Shown: piece after piece, positions 1 to 8,694 of the stretch
How positions within the stretch are numbered: position 1 is the stretch's first letter
Layout: every line of letters begins with the position of its first letter
Assembly (NCBI GenBank): GCA_039931065.1
Contig: JBDTSP010000015.1
Span: 1 to 64,000 of the forward strand
Source of the DNA: CADEED01 sp039931065
Lineage (GTDB): Bacteria; Pseudomonadota; Gammaproteobacteria; Steroidobacterales; Steroidobacteraceae
Direction of reading: 5' to 3'
DNA length: 64,000 nt
The notes under the pieces: generated by a model
Told to the model about the DNA's origin: nothing
What the model saw: the letters and a program-made list of their open reading frames with translations, nothing else
Databases searched by the model: none
Position numbers and translations under genes: made by a program

Positions 1-407
1 TCCTGCTGTTGCACAGCTCGGACGTCGAAATCCTGCCGAACACCAAGAACATCACGATCCCGCAGTCGGTCGCCGATCTCAAACCGCATGAGACGGTGGT
101 GATCATGGTCACCAAGGAAGACCTGCTGGTGAATGGCCGCAGTGTCGGCAAGGTCGCAGAAGTCGCGAACATGCCGAACGACAAGATGATCATTCCGCTG
201 CTGCTCGACGCACTGAAAACGCAGGCCGACGTGATCATGCGCCAGGCCTCGGAAGACGCCGTGGTGGATCGTGAAGTCACCATCATGGGTGACAAGGACA
301 CGCCGTTCGCCGTGCTCAAGCGCGTGATGGCCACGGCCACTTCCGCCGACTACGGCAAAGTGTCGCTGGCCGTCATCCAACGGGAGCGTGAGGTCGGCGG
401 CGCATGA
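1..407 (+). CDS. ExbD/TolR-family biopolymer transport protein (5' end outside window)
   Basis: Partial gene: the frame is open from base 3, and the N-terminal membrane anchor typical of ExbD/TolR lies upstream of the window. About 134 residues remain, the periplasmic domain. Visible ExbD-like features are the early DVEILPNTKNITIPQSV stretch, the VTKEDLLVNGRSV segment and a C-terminal MATATSADYGKVSLAV segment resembling the family's conserved end. In this family the protein works with an ExbB-type channel to pass proton-motive force to a TonB-like periplasm-spanning partner. The stop overlaps the next start as ATGA, so it is translationally coupled to the AgmX/TonB-like gene that follows. The family call is fairly secure; the substrate system served is unknown. 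Confidence 0.8.
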   Translation, partial: LLLHSSDVEILPNTKNITIPQSVADLKPHETVVIMVTKEDLLVNGRSVGKVAEVANMPNDKMIIPLLLDALKTQADVIMRQASEDAVVDREVTIMGDKDTPFAVLKRVMATATSADYGKVSLAVIQREREVGGA

Positions 408-1303
408 ACCTCGTACCTTATTTCCGCCGCTTCGAACTGCCGTGGGCGGTTGGCGAGGAGAGCGAAGCCCGCTTCAAGAAGCTGGTGCGCACCCTGCTGA
501 TCATCGCCACGCTGCTCGCGATCCTCATCGCGTTGCTGCCGAAGCGCGAGGCCGAACGCATCAAGCCCGAAGAGCTGAAAGAGCGCGTGGCGCAGCTCAT
601 CATCGAGAAGCCGAAACCGCCGCCGCCGCCGCCGCCGCCGGTGGAAGACAAGAAACCGGAACCCGACAAGCCCAAGCCGGTCGAGAAGCCGGTCGAAAAA
701 CCGAAGCCCAACGTGCGCAACCAGGGCCTGCTCGCAATGCAGGATGAGTTGGCTGCGCTGCGCGATCAGAATCTCGATCTCGCCGATCCGCAGATGAAGA
801 CGCCGGTCGAGGATGCGCGCTCGGAACGCAATCTCATCACGTCATCCGTCGGCAAGGCCTCGGGCGGCATCAATACCGCCAACATGGCGCGTGGCTTCGG
901 CGGTGGCGCCGGTGCCATCGGTACCCATACGACGACGCAGGTCCAGCACGGCTCGGGGCTCGACCCGAACGCGGGCGGCAAGGTGCAACGCACCGGCAAC
1001 AGCGGCAAGGCCTCGCGTGCGCGCGAGGAAGTCGAGATCGTGTTCGATCGCAACAAGGGTGCTCTGTACGCGTTATACGGCCGCGCGTTGCGCGATGCGC
1101 CTGAACTGGCCGGCAAACTGGTACTCGAGTTCACGATCGCGCCGTCGGGCGAGATCACGATGTGCCGGGTGGTGTCGAGCGAATTGAAGGATCCTGAGCT
1201 CGAGAAAAAGATCGTCGCACGTGTGCGGCTGATCCGCTTCAAGCCCGCGGACGTCGAGCCTCTCACGGTCAGCAAGCCCATCGACTTCTTCCCCGCTGCG
1301 TAG
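404..1303 (+). CDS. AgmX/PglI C-terminal / TonB-like energy transducer
   Basis: 299 residues. A short cytoplasmic segment is followed by one membrane helix (about residues 26-46, LLIIATLLAILIALL), then a Pro/Lys-rich stretch with eight consecutive prolines and EKP/DKP repeats (about 65-105) that could span the periplasm. A Gly-rich linker follows (about 150-205). The C-terminal domain (about 205-299) has the VxLEFTIAPSGEI and VRLIRFKPAD pattern of the AgmX/PglI type of TonB-like C-terminus. The preceding exbD-like gene overlaps it by 4 nt, so this is probably the transducer of an ExbB/ExbD complex. Anchor plus Pro-rich spacer plus TonB-like domain gives a secure class; the outer-membrane client cannot be told. 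Confidence 0.8.
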   Translation: MNLVPYFRRFELPWAVGEESEARFKKLVRTLLIIATLLAILIALLPKREAERIKPEELKERVAQLIIEKPKPPPPPPPPVEDKKPEPDKPKPVEKPVEKPKPNVRNQGLLAMQDELAALRDQNLDLADPQMKTPVEDARSERNLITSSVGKASGGINTANMARGFGGGAGAIGTHTTTQVQHGSGLDPNAGGKVQRTGNSGKASRAREEVEIVFDRNKGALYALYGRALRDAPELAGKLVLEFTIAPSGEITMCRVVSSELKDPELEKKIVARVRLIRFKPADVEPLTVSKPIDFFPAA

Positions 1304-1312
1304 CGCGCCGCG

Positions 1313-1672
1313 GTGAATCTGCAATCGGAAATCAGTTTCTTTGCAGAGATGGGTTCGATGGACAAGGCTCGCCTGCTGGCGAGCTTTCTGTCCGAACTCA
1401 CCGTCGAAGCGCGCGCCACCTACGGCGCGACTCTCGACAACGTGCATGACCCGGCCCGGCTGCGGTTCACGAACGAGATGTGCAATCGCATCACCAAACT
1501 GATCGAGCAATACCTCGGGGACGACAAGTCGCGTCCGGAAGACGAGGTGGTGATCCGCATGTTGCTGGCCGCCCGGGCGGACAAGGTGGCGGAGAAGATG
1601 ATTCACTCCGCCTACCGGCGCGCGCTGCAGAACTTCGAGCGTTACGACACCACCGTGTTCATGGGTAGCTGA
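1313..1672 (+). CDS. Conserved-looking small protein of unknown function
   Basis: 119 residues from a GTG start 9 nt after the TonB-like gene, so probably co-transcribed with it. The protein is predicted soluble, helical and charged, with no signal peptide or membrane segment (opening NLQSEISFFAEMGSMDKARL). I do not recognise the family. Its last 31 nt overlap the 3' end of nhaA on the other strand, a convergent overlap. Coding potential is supported by G/C-rich third positions throughout and by operon position. The function is unknown. Confidence 0.65.
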   Translation: MNLQSEISFFAEMGSMDKARLLASFLSELTVEARATYGATLDNVHDPARLRFTNEMCNRITKLIEQYLGDDKSRPEDEVVIRMLLAARADKVAEKMIHSAYRRALQNFERYDTTVFMGS

Positions 1673-2832
1673 GAGTCCGGTTCTACTTTCACCAGCCTCA
1701 ACCAGATCAGGCCCGCTGCGCCTGCGGCCAGCGACGCCACCAGCACCGCGAGCTTCGACGAATTCACCAGCGCCGGGGAGCCTGCAAAAGCCAGGTTGGT
1801 GATGAAGATCGACATGGTGAAGCCGATGCCGCCCAGCAACCCCGCGCCCACGATGTGACTCCAGCGCACACCCGCCGGCAGCGAGCTCACCCGGCAGAAC
1901 ACCGCTATCAGGCACAACGCCACCACCCCCGCAGGTTTGCCCAGGATCAGGCCGAGCATGATTCCCAGGTTGTTAGGGTTGGCGAACTGCGCAACCGCCG
2001 CGGCGTCGATGGGCACGCCGGTATTCGCCAGCGCGAACAACGGCAGGATCGCGAACGCCACCGGTTTGTGCAGCCGGTGTTCGAGCCGGTGCGACGGCGA
2101 TTCCTCGCCCGGCTTGCGCGCCGAAAACGGAATCGCGAACGCCAGCAACACGCCGGCGATCGAGGCATGGATGCCGGCATTCAGCAGGCAGTACCACAAC
2201 GCCGCGCCTCCCAGCAGGTAGGGCCACAACGCAATCACGCTCAGCAGCCGATTGAGCGCGATCAGCAGCCCGAAGATCACGAATGCAGCCAGCAGAAACC
2301 CGGCGGAAATTTCCGCGGTGTACACGGCGGCGATCAGCGCGATCGCGCCGAGGTCGTCGATCACCGCGAACGCCACGATGAAAACCTTGAGTGCCGGCGG
2401 CACGCGTTGGCCCAGGACCGCGAGCACCGCCAGCGCAAAGGCGATGTCGGTCGCCATCGGAATGCCGAAGCCCGCTTGCGTGACGGCCCCTGCGTTGAAC
2501 GCGTAGTGGATCAGCGCGGGCGCGGCCATGCCGCCGATGGCCGCGAAGGCCGGCAGCAGCGCATTACGCAGCTTCGACAGTTCCCCCACGTACATTTCAC
2601 GCTCGAGTTCGAGGCCGATCAGCAGGAAGAAAACCGCCATCAGCGCGTCGTTGATCCAGTGCTCGATGCTCAGCGGCCCGGCTTTCGTGTGCCAGAAGGC
2701 CAGGTATTCGGCCGAGACCGGCGAGTTCGCGAGCGCCAGCGACACAACGGTGCAGGCGAGCAGCAGCGCGCCCCCGGATTGTTCGGACTTCACGAAGCGG
2801 TTGAAGGTGTCGGTCAGTGAATAAGGGGACAT
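1642..2832 (-). CDS. nhaA: Na+/H+ antiporter NhaA
   Basis: 396 residues from the ATG at 2832, close to the usual 380-400 of NhaA. An inner-membrane antiporter that exports Na+ or Li+ in exchange for protons. Landmarks are WINDALMAVFFLLIGLE, the IPMATDIAFAL segment, the paired transport aspartates in AVIDDLGAIAL (E. coli Asp163/164), LEHRLHKPVAF and GIGFTMSIFITNLAF. The start codon lies inside the outer end of the inverted repeat at 2823-3009, so the first residues (MSPY) are encoded by the repeat. No better in-frame start lies between it and the conserved VKSEQSGGALL segment. The gene is divergent from the KefB/C-type antiporter and overlaps convergently with the upstream small gene. Confidence 0.95.
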   Translation of the reverse strand: MSPYSLTDTFNRFVKSEQSGGALLLACTVVSLALANSPVSAEYLAFWHTKAGPLSIEHWINDALMAVFFLLIGLELEREMYVGELSKLRNALLPAFAAIGGMAAPALIHYAFNAGAVTQAGFGIPMATDIAFALAVLAVLGQRVPPALKVFIVAFAVIDDLGAIALIAAVYTAEISAGFLLAAFVIFGLLIALNRLLSVIALWPYLLGGAALWYCLLNAGIHASIAGVLLAFAIPFSARKPGEESPSHRLEHRLHKPVAFAILPLFALANTGVPIDAAAVAQFANPNNLGIMLGLILGKPAGVVALCLIAVFCRVSSLPAGVRWSHIVGAGLLGGIGFTMSIFITNLAFAGSPALVNSSKLAVLVASLAAGAAGLIWLRLVKVEPDSQLPMNTVVS

Positions 2833-3009
2833 GCCTGATATTTTTGAAATGGGGAAATGGGGACAGTCCCCAATTCTCCGCTTCGCGGGCAAATGGGGAC
2901 AGACTTCTCTACAGGACTCGAACAGGTCCGCCAAGCGGTGCGAAGTCTGTCCCCATTTGCCAGGAATTGGGGACTGTCCCCATTTCAAAAATATCAGGCA
3001 TGTCCCCTT
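2823..3009. repeat. Imperfect inverted repeat with GGGGAC ends between nhaA and the CPA2 antiporter
   Basis: The outer arms, 2823-2854 and 2978-3009, are perfect 32-bp reverse complements. The inner parts (about 2861-2912 and 2939-2977) also pair but carry small insertions on the left. The core contains several copies of GGGGACAGTCCCC or close variants. No protein is encoded. It fills almost the whole divergent intergenic region and includes the nhaA start codon, so it must lie in the nhaA 5' leader. It belongs to the same family as the elements near 6.1, 29.2, 33.0, 36.3, 39.1 and 48.7 kb. It resembles REP/MITE-type non-autonomous elements, which is inference. Confidence 0.85.
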
Positions 3010-3037
3010 TTTCGGCATCTGCTAACTTCTGAACCGA

Positions 3038-5014
3038 ATGTTTGAATCCCCCCTGTCACTGATCCTCGTCCTGTTAGCCGCCTCGGTATTCGTGGTGACG
3101 CTGGCGCGCCGTCTTGGGCTGCCAGCCATCCTCGGCTACGTGACCGTCGGCCTGGCGCTGGGTCCACACGCCCTGGGGCTCTTCCCCGAATCCGAAACCA
3201 CACACCTGCTGGCCGAACTCGGCGTGGTGTTCCTGCTGTTCACGCTGGGCCTCGAATTCTCCTGGCCGCGCATGGTCGCGTTGCGCCGCGAGGTCTTCGG
3301 GCTCGGCAGCCTGCAGGTTTTCGGCACCGCGACCGCGGTCGCCTTGCTGGTGCGCGCCACGCTCGATCTGGACTGGGCGCAGTGCATCGTGCTCGGCGGC
3401 GTGGTCGCGATGAGCTCGACCGTGCTCATCGTCCAGCAGCTCACCGAACGTGCCGAACTCAATCGCACCCACGGACGGCTGGCGTTCAGCGTGGTGTTGT
3501 TCCAGGACATCGCGGTGGTGCCATTTCTCGCATTGGCCGCGGCGCTCGCGCCCGGTGGCGAAGCGTTTACGGTGGCCAACACGCTGCAATTGGTCGCGGC
3601 GGGCACCGCGGCGGTGCTGGTGGTGCTGGCCGCGGGCCGCTGGTTGCTGCGTCCGTTGCTCTACGTGATCGCCAACAGCCGCCTGCGGGAGTTGTTCACC
3701 TTGGCCGTGCTGCTGGTGGCATTGGCGTCCGCGTGGGCCTCGCAGATGGCGGGCCTGTCGATGGCGCTCGGCGCGTTCCTCGCGGGAATGATGTTGGCCG
3801 AAACCGAATACAGCCACCAGGTCGAAAGCGTCATCCGGCCGTTTCGCGACATCCTGTTAGGCCTGTTCTTCATCTCGGTCGGCATGTTGCTCGACTTCAA
3901 TGCGCTGATGCGCGAGTTCTGGCTGATCATCGCGCTGGTGGGCGCGATGGTGCTGATCAAGGGCGTCATCGCCGGCTTCGCCACCCGGTTGTTCGTCGAT
4001 TCCAGTTTCAAGGCGATCCGCACCGGCGTCACGCTGGCCGTCGGCGGCGAGTTCGGCATCGCGTTGCTGACCCTGCTGCTGCAGAACCGCGCCATCGATC
4101 CCGCCATCGCGCAGCCGCTGCTGGTCGCCGTGGTCGTCGCGATGGTGCTGGCGCCCGTGATCCTCTCCAACAACAAACGCATCGCGCGCTTGTTGTTAGG
4201 CGAGCGTGGTCCGCCGCACACCGCGATCGAACGCGAGGACGCCGCGACCCTGGCGCTGGCCAAACGCGAACACGTCATCCTGTGCGGCTTCGGCCGCGTC
4301 GGTCAGAACGTCGCGCGCGTGCTCGAGGCGCAGGGTTTCGAATACATCGCGATCGATCTCGATCCGGTGCGGGTGCGCGCGGCGCGGCAGGTCGGTCACC
4401 CGGTGGTGTACGGCGATTCCGCGGATCAGCAGGTGCTCGAGGAAGTCGGGCTGGCCAACGCCAGTGCCGTGGTGATTTCGTTCTCCGATACCAGCACCGC
4501 GCTCGCCATCCTGCGGTCGCTGCGCGACCTGCGGACCGACGTGCCGGTGCTGGTGCGCACTCCCGACGATTCGCGCCTGCTCGAATTAAAGGCCGCCGGC
4601 GCCACGGAAGTGGTGCCCGAGGCATTCGAGGCGAGCCTCATGCTTGCGTCGCACGTGTTGATGTCGCTCAAGGTAGCGCCCGCGACGGTCATGCGCACCG
4701 TCGCGGATCTGCGCGGCAACCGCTACGAAATGCTGCGCGACGTGATCGCGAGCACCGACAGTTCGCCGGTGCATCCGGCGATCAGCGAGGCCGTGCGTTC
4801 GATCGTGTTGCCGCCCGGGTCCTGGTGTATCGAGAAGACCGTCGATGACGTACGCCGCGCGGGCGCGCAGGTGGCGTTCACTGGAATCCGGCGGCACGGC
4901 ATCATGGGTCGCGAGCCGTCGGGCGAAACGCAGTTCCAGGATGGCGACATCGTGGTGATTTACGGAACACCCGAGCAGCTGGAGCACGCCGAAGCGGTCC
5001 TGCTCGCGGGTTGA
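3038..5014 (+). CDS. CPA2-family monovalent cation:proton antiporter with RCK (TrkA-N/TrkA-C) domains, KefB/KefC-like
   Basis: 658 residues. An N-terminal Na+/H+ exchanger domain of about 12 helices (residues 1-390) includes GLALGPHALGL, the AMSSTVLIVQQL segment and LFFISVGMLLD. A Rossmann TrkA-N domain follows from about residue 407, with the nucleotide motif GFGRVGQNVARVLE, and then a TrkA-C domain to the end. This layout is that of K+/H+ antiporters of the KefB/KefC/YbaL type, inner-membrane proteins gated by nucleotide or glutathione ligands. The divergent nhaA suggests a shared role in cation and pH homeostasis. No kefF/kefG-like ancillary gene is adjacent. The exact cation is not determined. 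Confidence 0.9.
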   Translation: MFESPLSLILVLLAASVFVVTLARRLGLPAILGYVTVGLALGPHALGLFPESETTHLLAELGVVFLLFTLGLEFSWPRMVALRREVFGLGSLQVFGTATAVALLVRATLDLDWAQCIVLGGVVAMSSTVLIVQQLTERAELNRTHGRLAFSVVLFQDIAVVPFLALAAALAPGGEAFTVANTLQLVAAGTAAVLVVLAAGRWLLRPLLYVIANSRLRELFTLAVLLVALASAWASQMAGLSMALGAFLAGMMLAETEYSHQVESVIRPFRDILLGLFFISVGMLLDFNALMREFWLIIALVGAMVLIKGVIAGFATRLFVDSSFKAIRTGVTLAVGGEFGIALLTLLLQNRAIDPAIAQPLLVAVVVAMVLAPVILSNNKRIARLLLGERGPPHTAIEREDAATLALAKREHVILCGFGRVGQNVARVLEAQGFEYIAIDLDPVRVRAARQVGHPVVYGDSADQQVLEEVGLANASAVVISFSDTSTALAILRSLRDLRTDVPVLVRTPDDSRLLELKAAGATEVVPEAFEASLMLASHVLMSLKVAPATVMRTVADLRGNRYEMLRDVIASTDSSPVHPAISEAVRSIVLPPGSWCIEKTVDDVRRAGAQVAFTGIRRHGIMGREPSGETQFQDGDIVVIYGTPEQLEHAEAVLLAG

Positions 5015-5017
5015 CGC

Positions 5018-6139
5018 ATGATTCCGTCGCGCCTGTTTCCACTGACGCGCCGCGAGCTGTTGACCGCCGCGCTTGCCAGCGGCGCTGCGGCTTTTTTGCC
5101 AGCACGCGCCCGCGGTGCCGCAAGCAAGCCGAAGTTCGACGCCGCATTGTCGCGTGACGGCGCGCCAGTGCAGGGCGCGCCAGGGTATCCAACGCTCGCG
5201 GCCGCGATGGCTGCGGCGCCACCGGGCGAGGCGCCGTTTCGAGTCTTCATCCCCACCGGCACCTGGCGCGAACACAACCGCATTCGCCGTCCGAACATTC
5301 AGCTCATCGGCGCATCTCGCGCCGCCAGCATCCTGGTATTCGACGATCTCGCCAATGTGCCGCATCCACCTGGTGAGCCCGCCTCGACTCTGGTGGTCGA
5401 GGCGCCGGACTTCCGCGCCGCGCACCTGACGATCGACAACGACTTCGACTATCCACACCACATGCCCGCGGACGTTGCGCACGACCGCACCGGTGCGAGC
5501 GGTGCGCAGGCCCGAGCGGTGCAGCTGATGGCGGGCGCGGATCGCAGTGTGTTCGAGGACGTCGCGATGAATGGCTGGCAGGACACCTTGTTCACCGACG
5601 CGGGCCGCAGCTATTTTTCGAATTGCCTGGTGAGCGGCGCCGTCGATTTCATCTATGGCGGCGGCGTCGTCGTGTTCGACCACTGCGAAATCCGCTCGCG
5701 CACCCGGCCGGGCAAGGACTTCCATGGTTTCATCGTGGCGCCGAGCACGAGCGCGAGTCAGCGCTTCGGCATCAATTTTCTCGACTGCCGGCTCACCAAG
5801 GATGCCGACATGCCCGCGCGCACGGTGGCGCTCGGGCGGCCGTGGCGACGCGGCGTTACGCGTGCAGACGGCAAATACGGCGATCCGGATGCGGTCGCGC
5901 AGTCGGCGTTCCTGCGCTGCTGGATGGACGATCACATCGTGCCGGAAGGCTGGTACCCGATGCACTACAACAACAAGGCCGGCGAGCGCGTGATGCTGCA
6001 GCCGGAAGAAGTGCGATTCGGGGAGTTTGGCAGCACAGGGCCCGGCGCGGGTTCCGCGACGCCGCGGCGGCGATTCCTCACGGCGAAAGAAGCGCGCGAA
6101 TTCACCCTGCGGACGATCTTCCCGGAGTGGAAGCTCTGA
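5018..6139 (+). CDS. Secreted pectinesterase (carbohydrate esterase family 8)
   Basis: 373 residues. The N-terminus has a twin-arginine-like motif (TRRELL) followed by a hydrophobic Ala-rich stretch ending near ARARGAA, so Tat export is likely. The beta-helix shows CE8 landmarks: GWQDTLF, the catalytic-Asp motif GAVDFIYG (family GxVDFIFG) and ALGRPW near the C-terminus. The family removes methyl esters from pectin, giving pectate and methanol. It lies 3 nt after the antiporter gene, yet no other pectin-degradation gene is nearby. The stop codon overlaps the first base of a perfect palindrome that could serve as terminator. Confidence 0.88.
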   Translation: MIPSRLFPLTRRELLTAALASGAAAFLPARARGAASKPKFDAALSRDGAPVQGAPGYPTLAAAMAAAPPGEAPFRVFIPTGTWREHNRIRRPNIQLIGASRAASILVFDDLANVPHPPGEPASTLVVEAPDFRAAHLTIDNDFDYPHHMPADVAHDRTGASGAQARAVQLMAGADRSVFEDVAMNGWQDTLFTDAGRSYFSNCLVSGAVDFIYGGGVVVFDHCEIRSRTRPGKDFHGFIVAPSTSASQRFGINFLDCRLTKDADMPARTVALGRPWRRGVTRADGKYGDPDAVAQSAFLRCWMDDHIVPEGWYPMHYNNKAGERVMLQPEEVRFGEFGSTGPGAGSATPRRRFLTAKEAREFTLRTIFPEWKL

Positions 6140-6199
6140 AAAAGAGAAAGGGGACATTCCGAATTAGCCGCTAATTCGGAATGTCCCCTTTCTCTTTTT
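6139..6199. repeat. Perfect 29-bp inverted repeat with GGGGAC motif, probable bidirectional terminator
   Basis: Arms 6139-6167 and 6171-6199 are perfect reverse complements around a 3-nt centre. Each arm runs A-rich, then GAAAGGGGACATTCCGAATT. It lies between the converging pectinesterase and the 6209-7108 gene. The T-rich outer end on either strand could give an intrinsic terminator in both directions. Its GGGGACATTCCGA terminus is shared with the elements at 29.2 and 36.3 kb, marking it as a short member of that family. Confidence 0.85.
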
Positions 6200-6208
6200 G
6201 CTTTCTAC

Positions 6209-7108
6209 TCAGGGCTCGAGTGCCTGTAGACGCATGATCGCTCCGGTGCGTGCTTCGACGAACAGGACGCCCGAATCCTGCGGCCCGATGATCCATCCTT
6301 GCGCGCGCGATCTCGTCACGGTCATGCGCTTGTTCCGTTTGCGCCAGGCGGCCGATGCTTGCTCGTCTTCCCGCAGATTCTGAACGAGCAGCGGCGGGAT
6401 CCGCCGCAAGCCGATATCCAGTGCGCGGCGTGCGAGATTCGCGCCATCGGCGGCCCAACGGGTTACGTTCGCCTCCCTCATCGTGCCGTCCGCCCCCGGT
6501 AGATTGACGATGCTGCGAAACGTCTGGCGGTAGGGGATGTAGGCGTCCTTCAGCCGCGCGTCGCTGTGCTGGCCTTTCGGAATCTGACGCACCAGCAGGC
6601 TCGCCTCCACGCTGACCACGATCGACGTGTAACGCCAGTCGGTTTGATAACTCGCCCTCAGCATCAGCATCTGGCGCGTATTGGCCGCATTCAGCACCTC
6701 TTCGACCGCGGCATTCGATCCGTTGCGCGTGAACTCGATGTCCTGTGCCCGAATCCAGTCGGCGCTCCCCGCCGCCTCGATCAGGGCCTGTTTCATGGGC
6801 GTGTCGAAATCGTATCCCTGCAGCGCTTCGGTTATCGGGGCAATCTCCTTCCCGCCGCGCGCGGTCAGGCCGCGATCGATGCCGTGCTCGATCAGGTTCG
6901 CCACGTTAGACCAGCCGAGGTCCCACGAATCGATGCCCGGCAGCAGTTTGTCCTGCGCGATGATGACGAGCACCTTGCGGCCCCCGACGATGTCGCGCGT
7001 TTTTTCATCCACGTAGGCTTTGGGCGAACCGGTTTTCGCCGCGCAGGGCTGCACGGCAGAAAACGCCATCAGGCAGCCGAGCAGCGCGGGCCAGTTTGAA
7101 CGCATCAT
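6209..7108 (-). CDS. Secreted protein of unknown function
   Basis: 299 residues with a Sec-type signal peptide (hydrophobic PALLGCLMAFSAV, cleavage probably near PCAAKT). A strong GGAGG lies 5 nt before the ATG at 7108; a second ATG follows at once, so the exact start may be one codon later. The mature part is mixed alpha/beta with no motif I recognise (segments KVLVIIAQDKLLPGIDSWDLGW and QMLMLRASYQTDWRYTSIVV). The conserved-looking core suggests a periplasmic protein or one attached to the outer membrane. It is not obviously in an operon: the upstream iron-permease-like gene on the same strand ends 43 nt away. Confidence 0.7.
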   Translation of the reverse strand: MMRSNWPALLGCLMAFSAVQPCAAKTGSPKAYVDEKTRDIVGGRKVLVIIAQDKLLPGIDSWDLGWSNVANLIEHGIDRGLTARGGKEIAPITEALQGYDFDTPMKQALIEAAGSADWIRAQDIEFTRNGSNAAVEEVLNAANTRQMLMLRASYQTDWRYTSIVVSVEASLLVRQIPKGQHSDARLKDAYIPYRQTFRSIVNLPGADGTMREANVTRWAADGANLARRALDIGLRRIPPLLVQNLREDEQASAAWRKRNKRMTVTRSRAQGWIIGPQDSGVLFVEARTGAIMRLQALEP

Positions 7109-7151
7109 GAATTCCTCCCGCCGTCAAACTAACACGGCCGGGAAGTCAGGG

Positions 7152-7613
7152 TCAGCGCCGATTGTGCTTGCGCACCTGCTTTTCGATCAGGTCGCCGATC
7201 TCCGGGACGCCATCATCACTGCGCCCGTGACTCACACCCTTCCGTGCCTCGGCCGCCAGGTGCGCATAGACAGCCTTGATGCGCTCGAGCTCGCGCTCCT
7301 CGAGTTCCTCCAGATTGATGAGCACGTTGTGCGCGCCGGGCGAGATGCGCAGCAGCTCATCGAGCTTGATCTGCACGGCCTCCGAGTCCCGGTTCTGAGT
7401 GCTCTGGATCAGGAACACCATGAGGAATGTAACGATGGTCGTGCTCGTGTTGATCACGAGCTGCCAGGTATCGCTGAAGTGGAACAGCGGACCGCTGATG
7501 GCCCAGGCCAGCACCACGAACACCGCCAGCGCGAACGTGACGGGCTGGCCGGTGGCGCGGGCGATGCTCTTGGCGAAGCGCGTGAACCAGGAACTCGATT
7601 TGGCAGGAGTCAT
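7152..7613 (-). CDS. Low-affinity iron permease family protein
   Basis: 153 residues with two membrane helices (about 24-45 and 50-70), then a charged helical tail. The segments WAISGPLFHFSDTWQLVINTSTTIVTFLMVFLIQ and QNRDSEAVQIKLDELLR are typical of the bacterial members of this family. Despite the family name, which comes from yeast Fet4-like annotation, iron transport is unproven for the short bacterial proteins. It is encoded on the same strand as the secreted protein downstream. Family assignment is good, function weak. Confidence 0.82.
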   Translation of the reverse strand: MTPAKSSSWFTRFAKSIARATGQPVTFALAVFVVLAWAISGPLFHFSDTWQLVINTSTTIVTFLMVFLIQSTQNRDSEAVQIKLDELLRISPGAHNVLINLEELEERELERIKAVYAHLAAEARKGVSHGRSDDGVPEIGDLIEKQVRKHNRR

Positions 7614-7684
7614 TTGCGGGCCCTCGTGAGATGTTCTGCCCGCGAGGTTATGCCGGAATTCGTCCGCCTGCTGTCGGTGTGAAG

Positions 7685-8635
7685 CTACTCGCGCGCCGTC
7701 GCTTCGGCCGCCTCTTTGCGTTTGCCGAGGCTCAACGCCAGCACGCTGCCCACGATCATGGCGGTGCCGAGCGCCTGCCAGACATTGAGCCGTTCGTCGA
7801 GAAAAAGCGCCGCGAGCACGATGGTGGTCGGCGGCCCGACAGTGCTGCCGATGGCCGCGCGTTGCGCGCCCACGCGCCGCATTCCCTCCGCCTGCATGAG
7901 GCCCGGAAGGAACATACAGGCGACCGACAACACCACCAGCAACATCCAGTCGTGACCCTGCAGCGTGTTGAACTCGTCGAACGAGCGGAACAGCGTGAAA
8001 TGGATCGCGAGCACGACGGCGGACGCGCTCATGCCGATGGCGGCGAAGCGTGTGCTGCCGAGCTCGTGTGTGTAACGCTCGCCGATCAGGAAGTAGATAG
8101 CCGTGGTCAACGCGGCGATCAGCACCAGCCCGGCGCCGAACAGGTTTTGCTGCAGTTCACGCAGGTCGACGCCGCCCATCACGAAGAAGATGCCGACGTA
8201 GGTCACCAGCATGGCTGCCACGAGTCTGCCCTCGGGAGCGCGCCGGCGCATGAACGAGCTGATTGTCACCACCAGGGCCGGGTAGCTGAACAGCAGTACC
8301 CGCTCGATGGAGGCATCGATAAGGGTGAGCGCCCAGAAGTCGAGCATCGCACCGACGTAGTAGCAGGTGATTCCGGCGACCGCCGCCGCGAAGATTGCGC
8401 GGCCGCGCATCTGCTGGCGCGCATGCCCGCTTTGAGCCGGTGCATTCGCCCGGAAAGCGAACCAGGCGAACAGCGGCATGGCGAGCACCGCGCGCACGGC
8501 GACCAGCAATTCGAAGCCCACGCCGCGCTGGTACAGCGCCTTGCTGAACAGCCCCTTGCTGGCAAACAGGATGGCCGCAGCCGCCACGAACAACATCCCC
8601 AGACGCCGCTGGCGGGCATCGTGCTTTGAATCCAT
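7685..8635 (-). CDS. EamA/RhaT-type DMT-superfamily transporter
   Basis: 316 residues from the ATG at 8635 with about ten hydrophobic helices in two EamA repeats. Features include FASKGLFSKALYQRGVG in helix 1, a central segment ERVLLFSYPALVV, and GPPTTIVLAALFLDERLN in the last third. Upstream in-frame codons lack the family's N-terminal helix, so the start at 8635 is preferred. This inner-membrane family exports metabolites or amino acids; the substrate is unknown. The gene is divergent from ppc with about 59 nt between starts, so their promoters lie close together or overlap. Confidence 0.85.
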   Translation of the reverse strand: MDSKHDARQRRLGMLFVAAAAILFASKGLFSKALYQRGVGFELLVAVRAVLAMPLFAWFAFRANAPAQSGHARQQMRGRAIFAAAVAGITCYYVGAMLDFWALTLIDASIERVLLFSYPALVVTISSFMRRRAPEGRLVAAMLVTYVGIFFVMGGVDLRELQQNLFGAGLVLIAALTTAIYFLIGERYTHELGSTRFAAIGMSASAVVLAIHFTLFRSFDEFNTLQGHDWMLLVVLSVACMFLPGLMQAEGMRRVGAQRAAIGSTVGPPTTIVLAALFLDERLNVWQALGTAMIVGSVLALSLGKRKEAAEATARE

Positions 8636-8694
8636 AAGTGCATGATTCCAGAGGCGGCCCACATACGCCAATCCGGTGGGTGATCTCCAGTAGA

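Noticed and set aside
4586..6157. A 523-codon minus-strand frame across the antiporter and pectinesterase
   Set aside because: It is antisense to two genes with clear motifs and has low-complexity Arg/His-rich composition, typical of a shadow frame.
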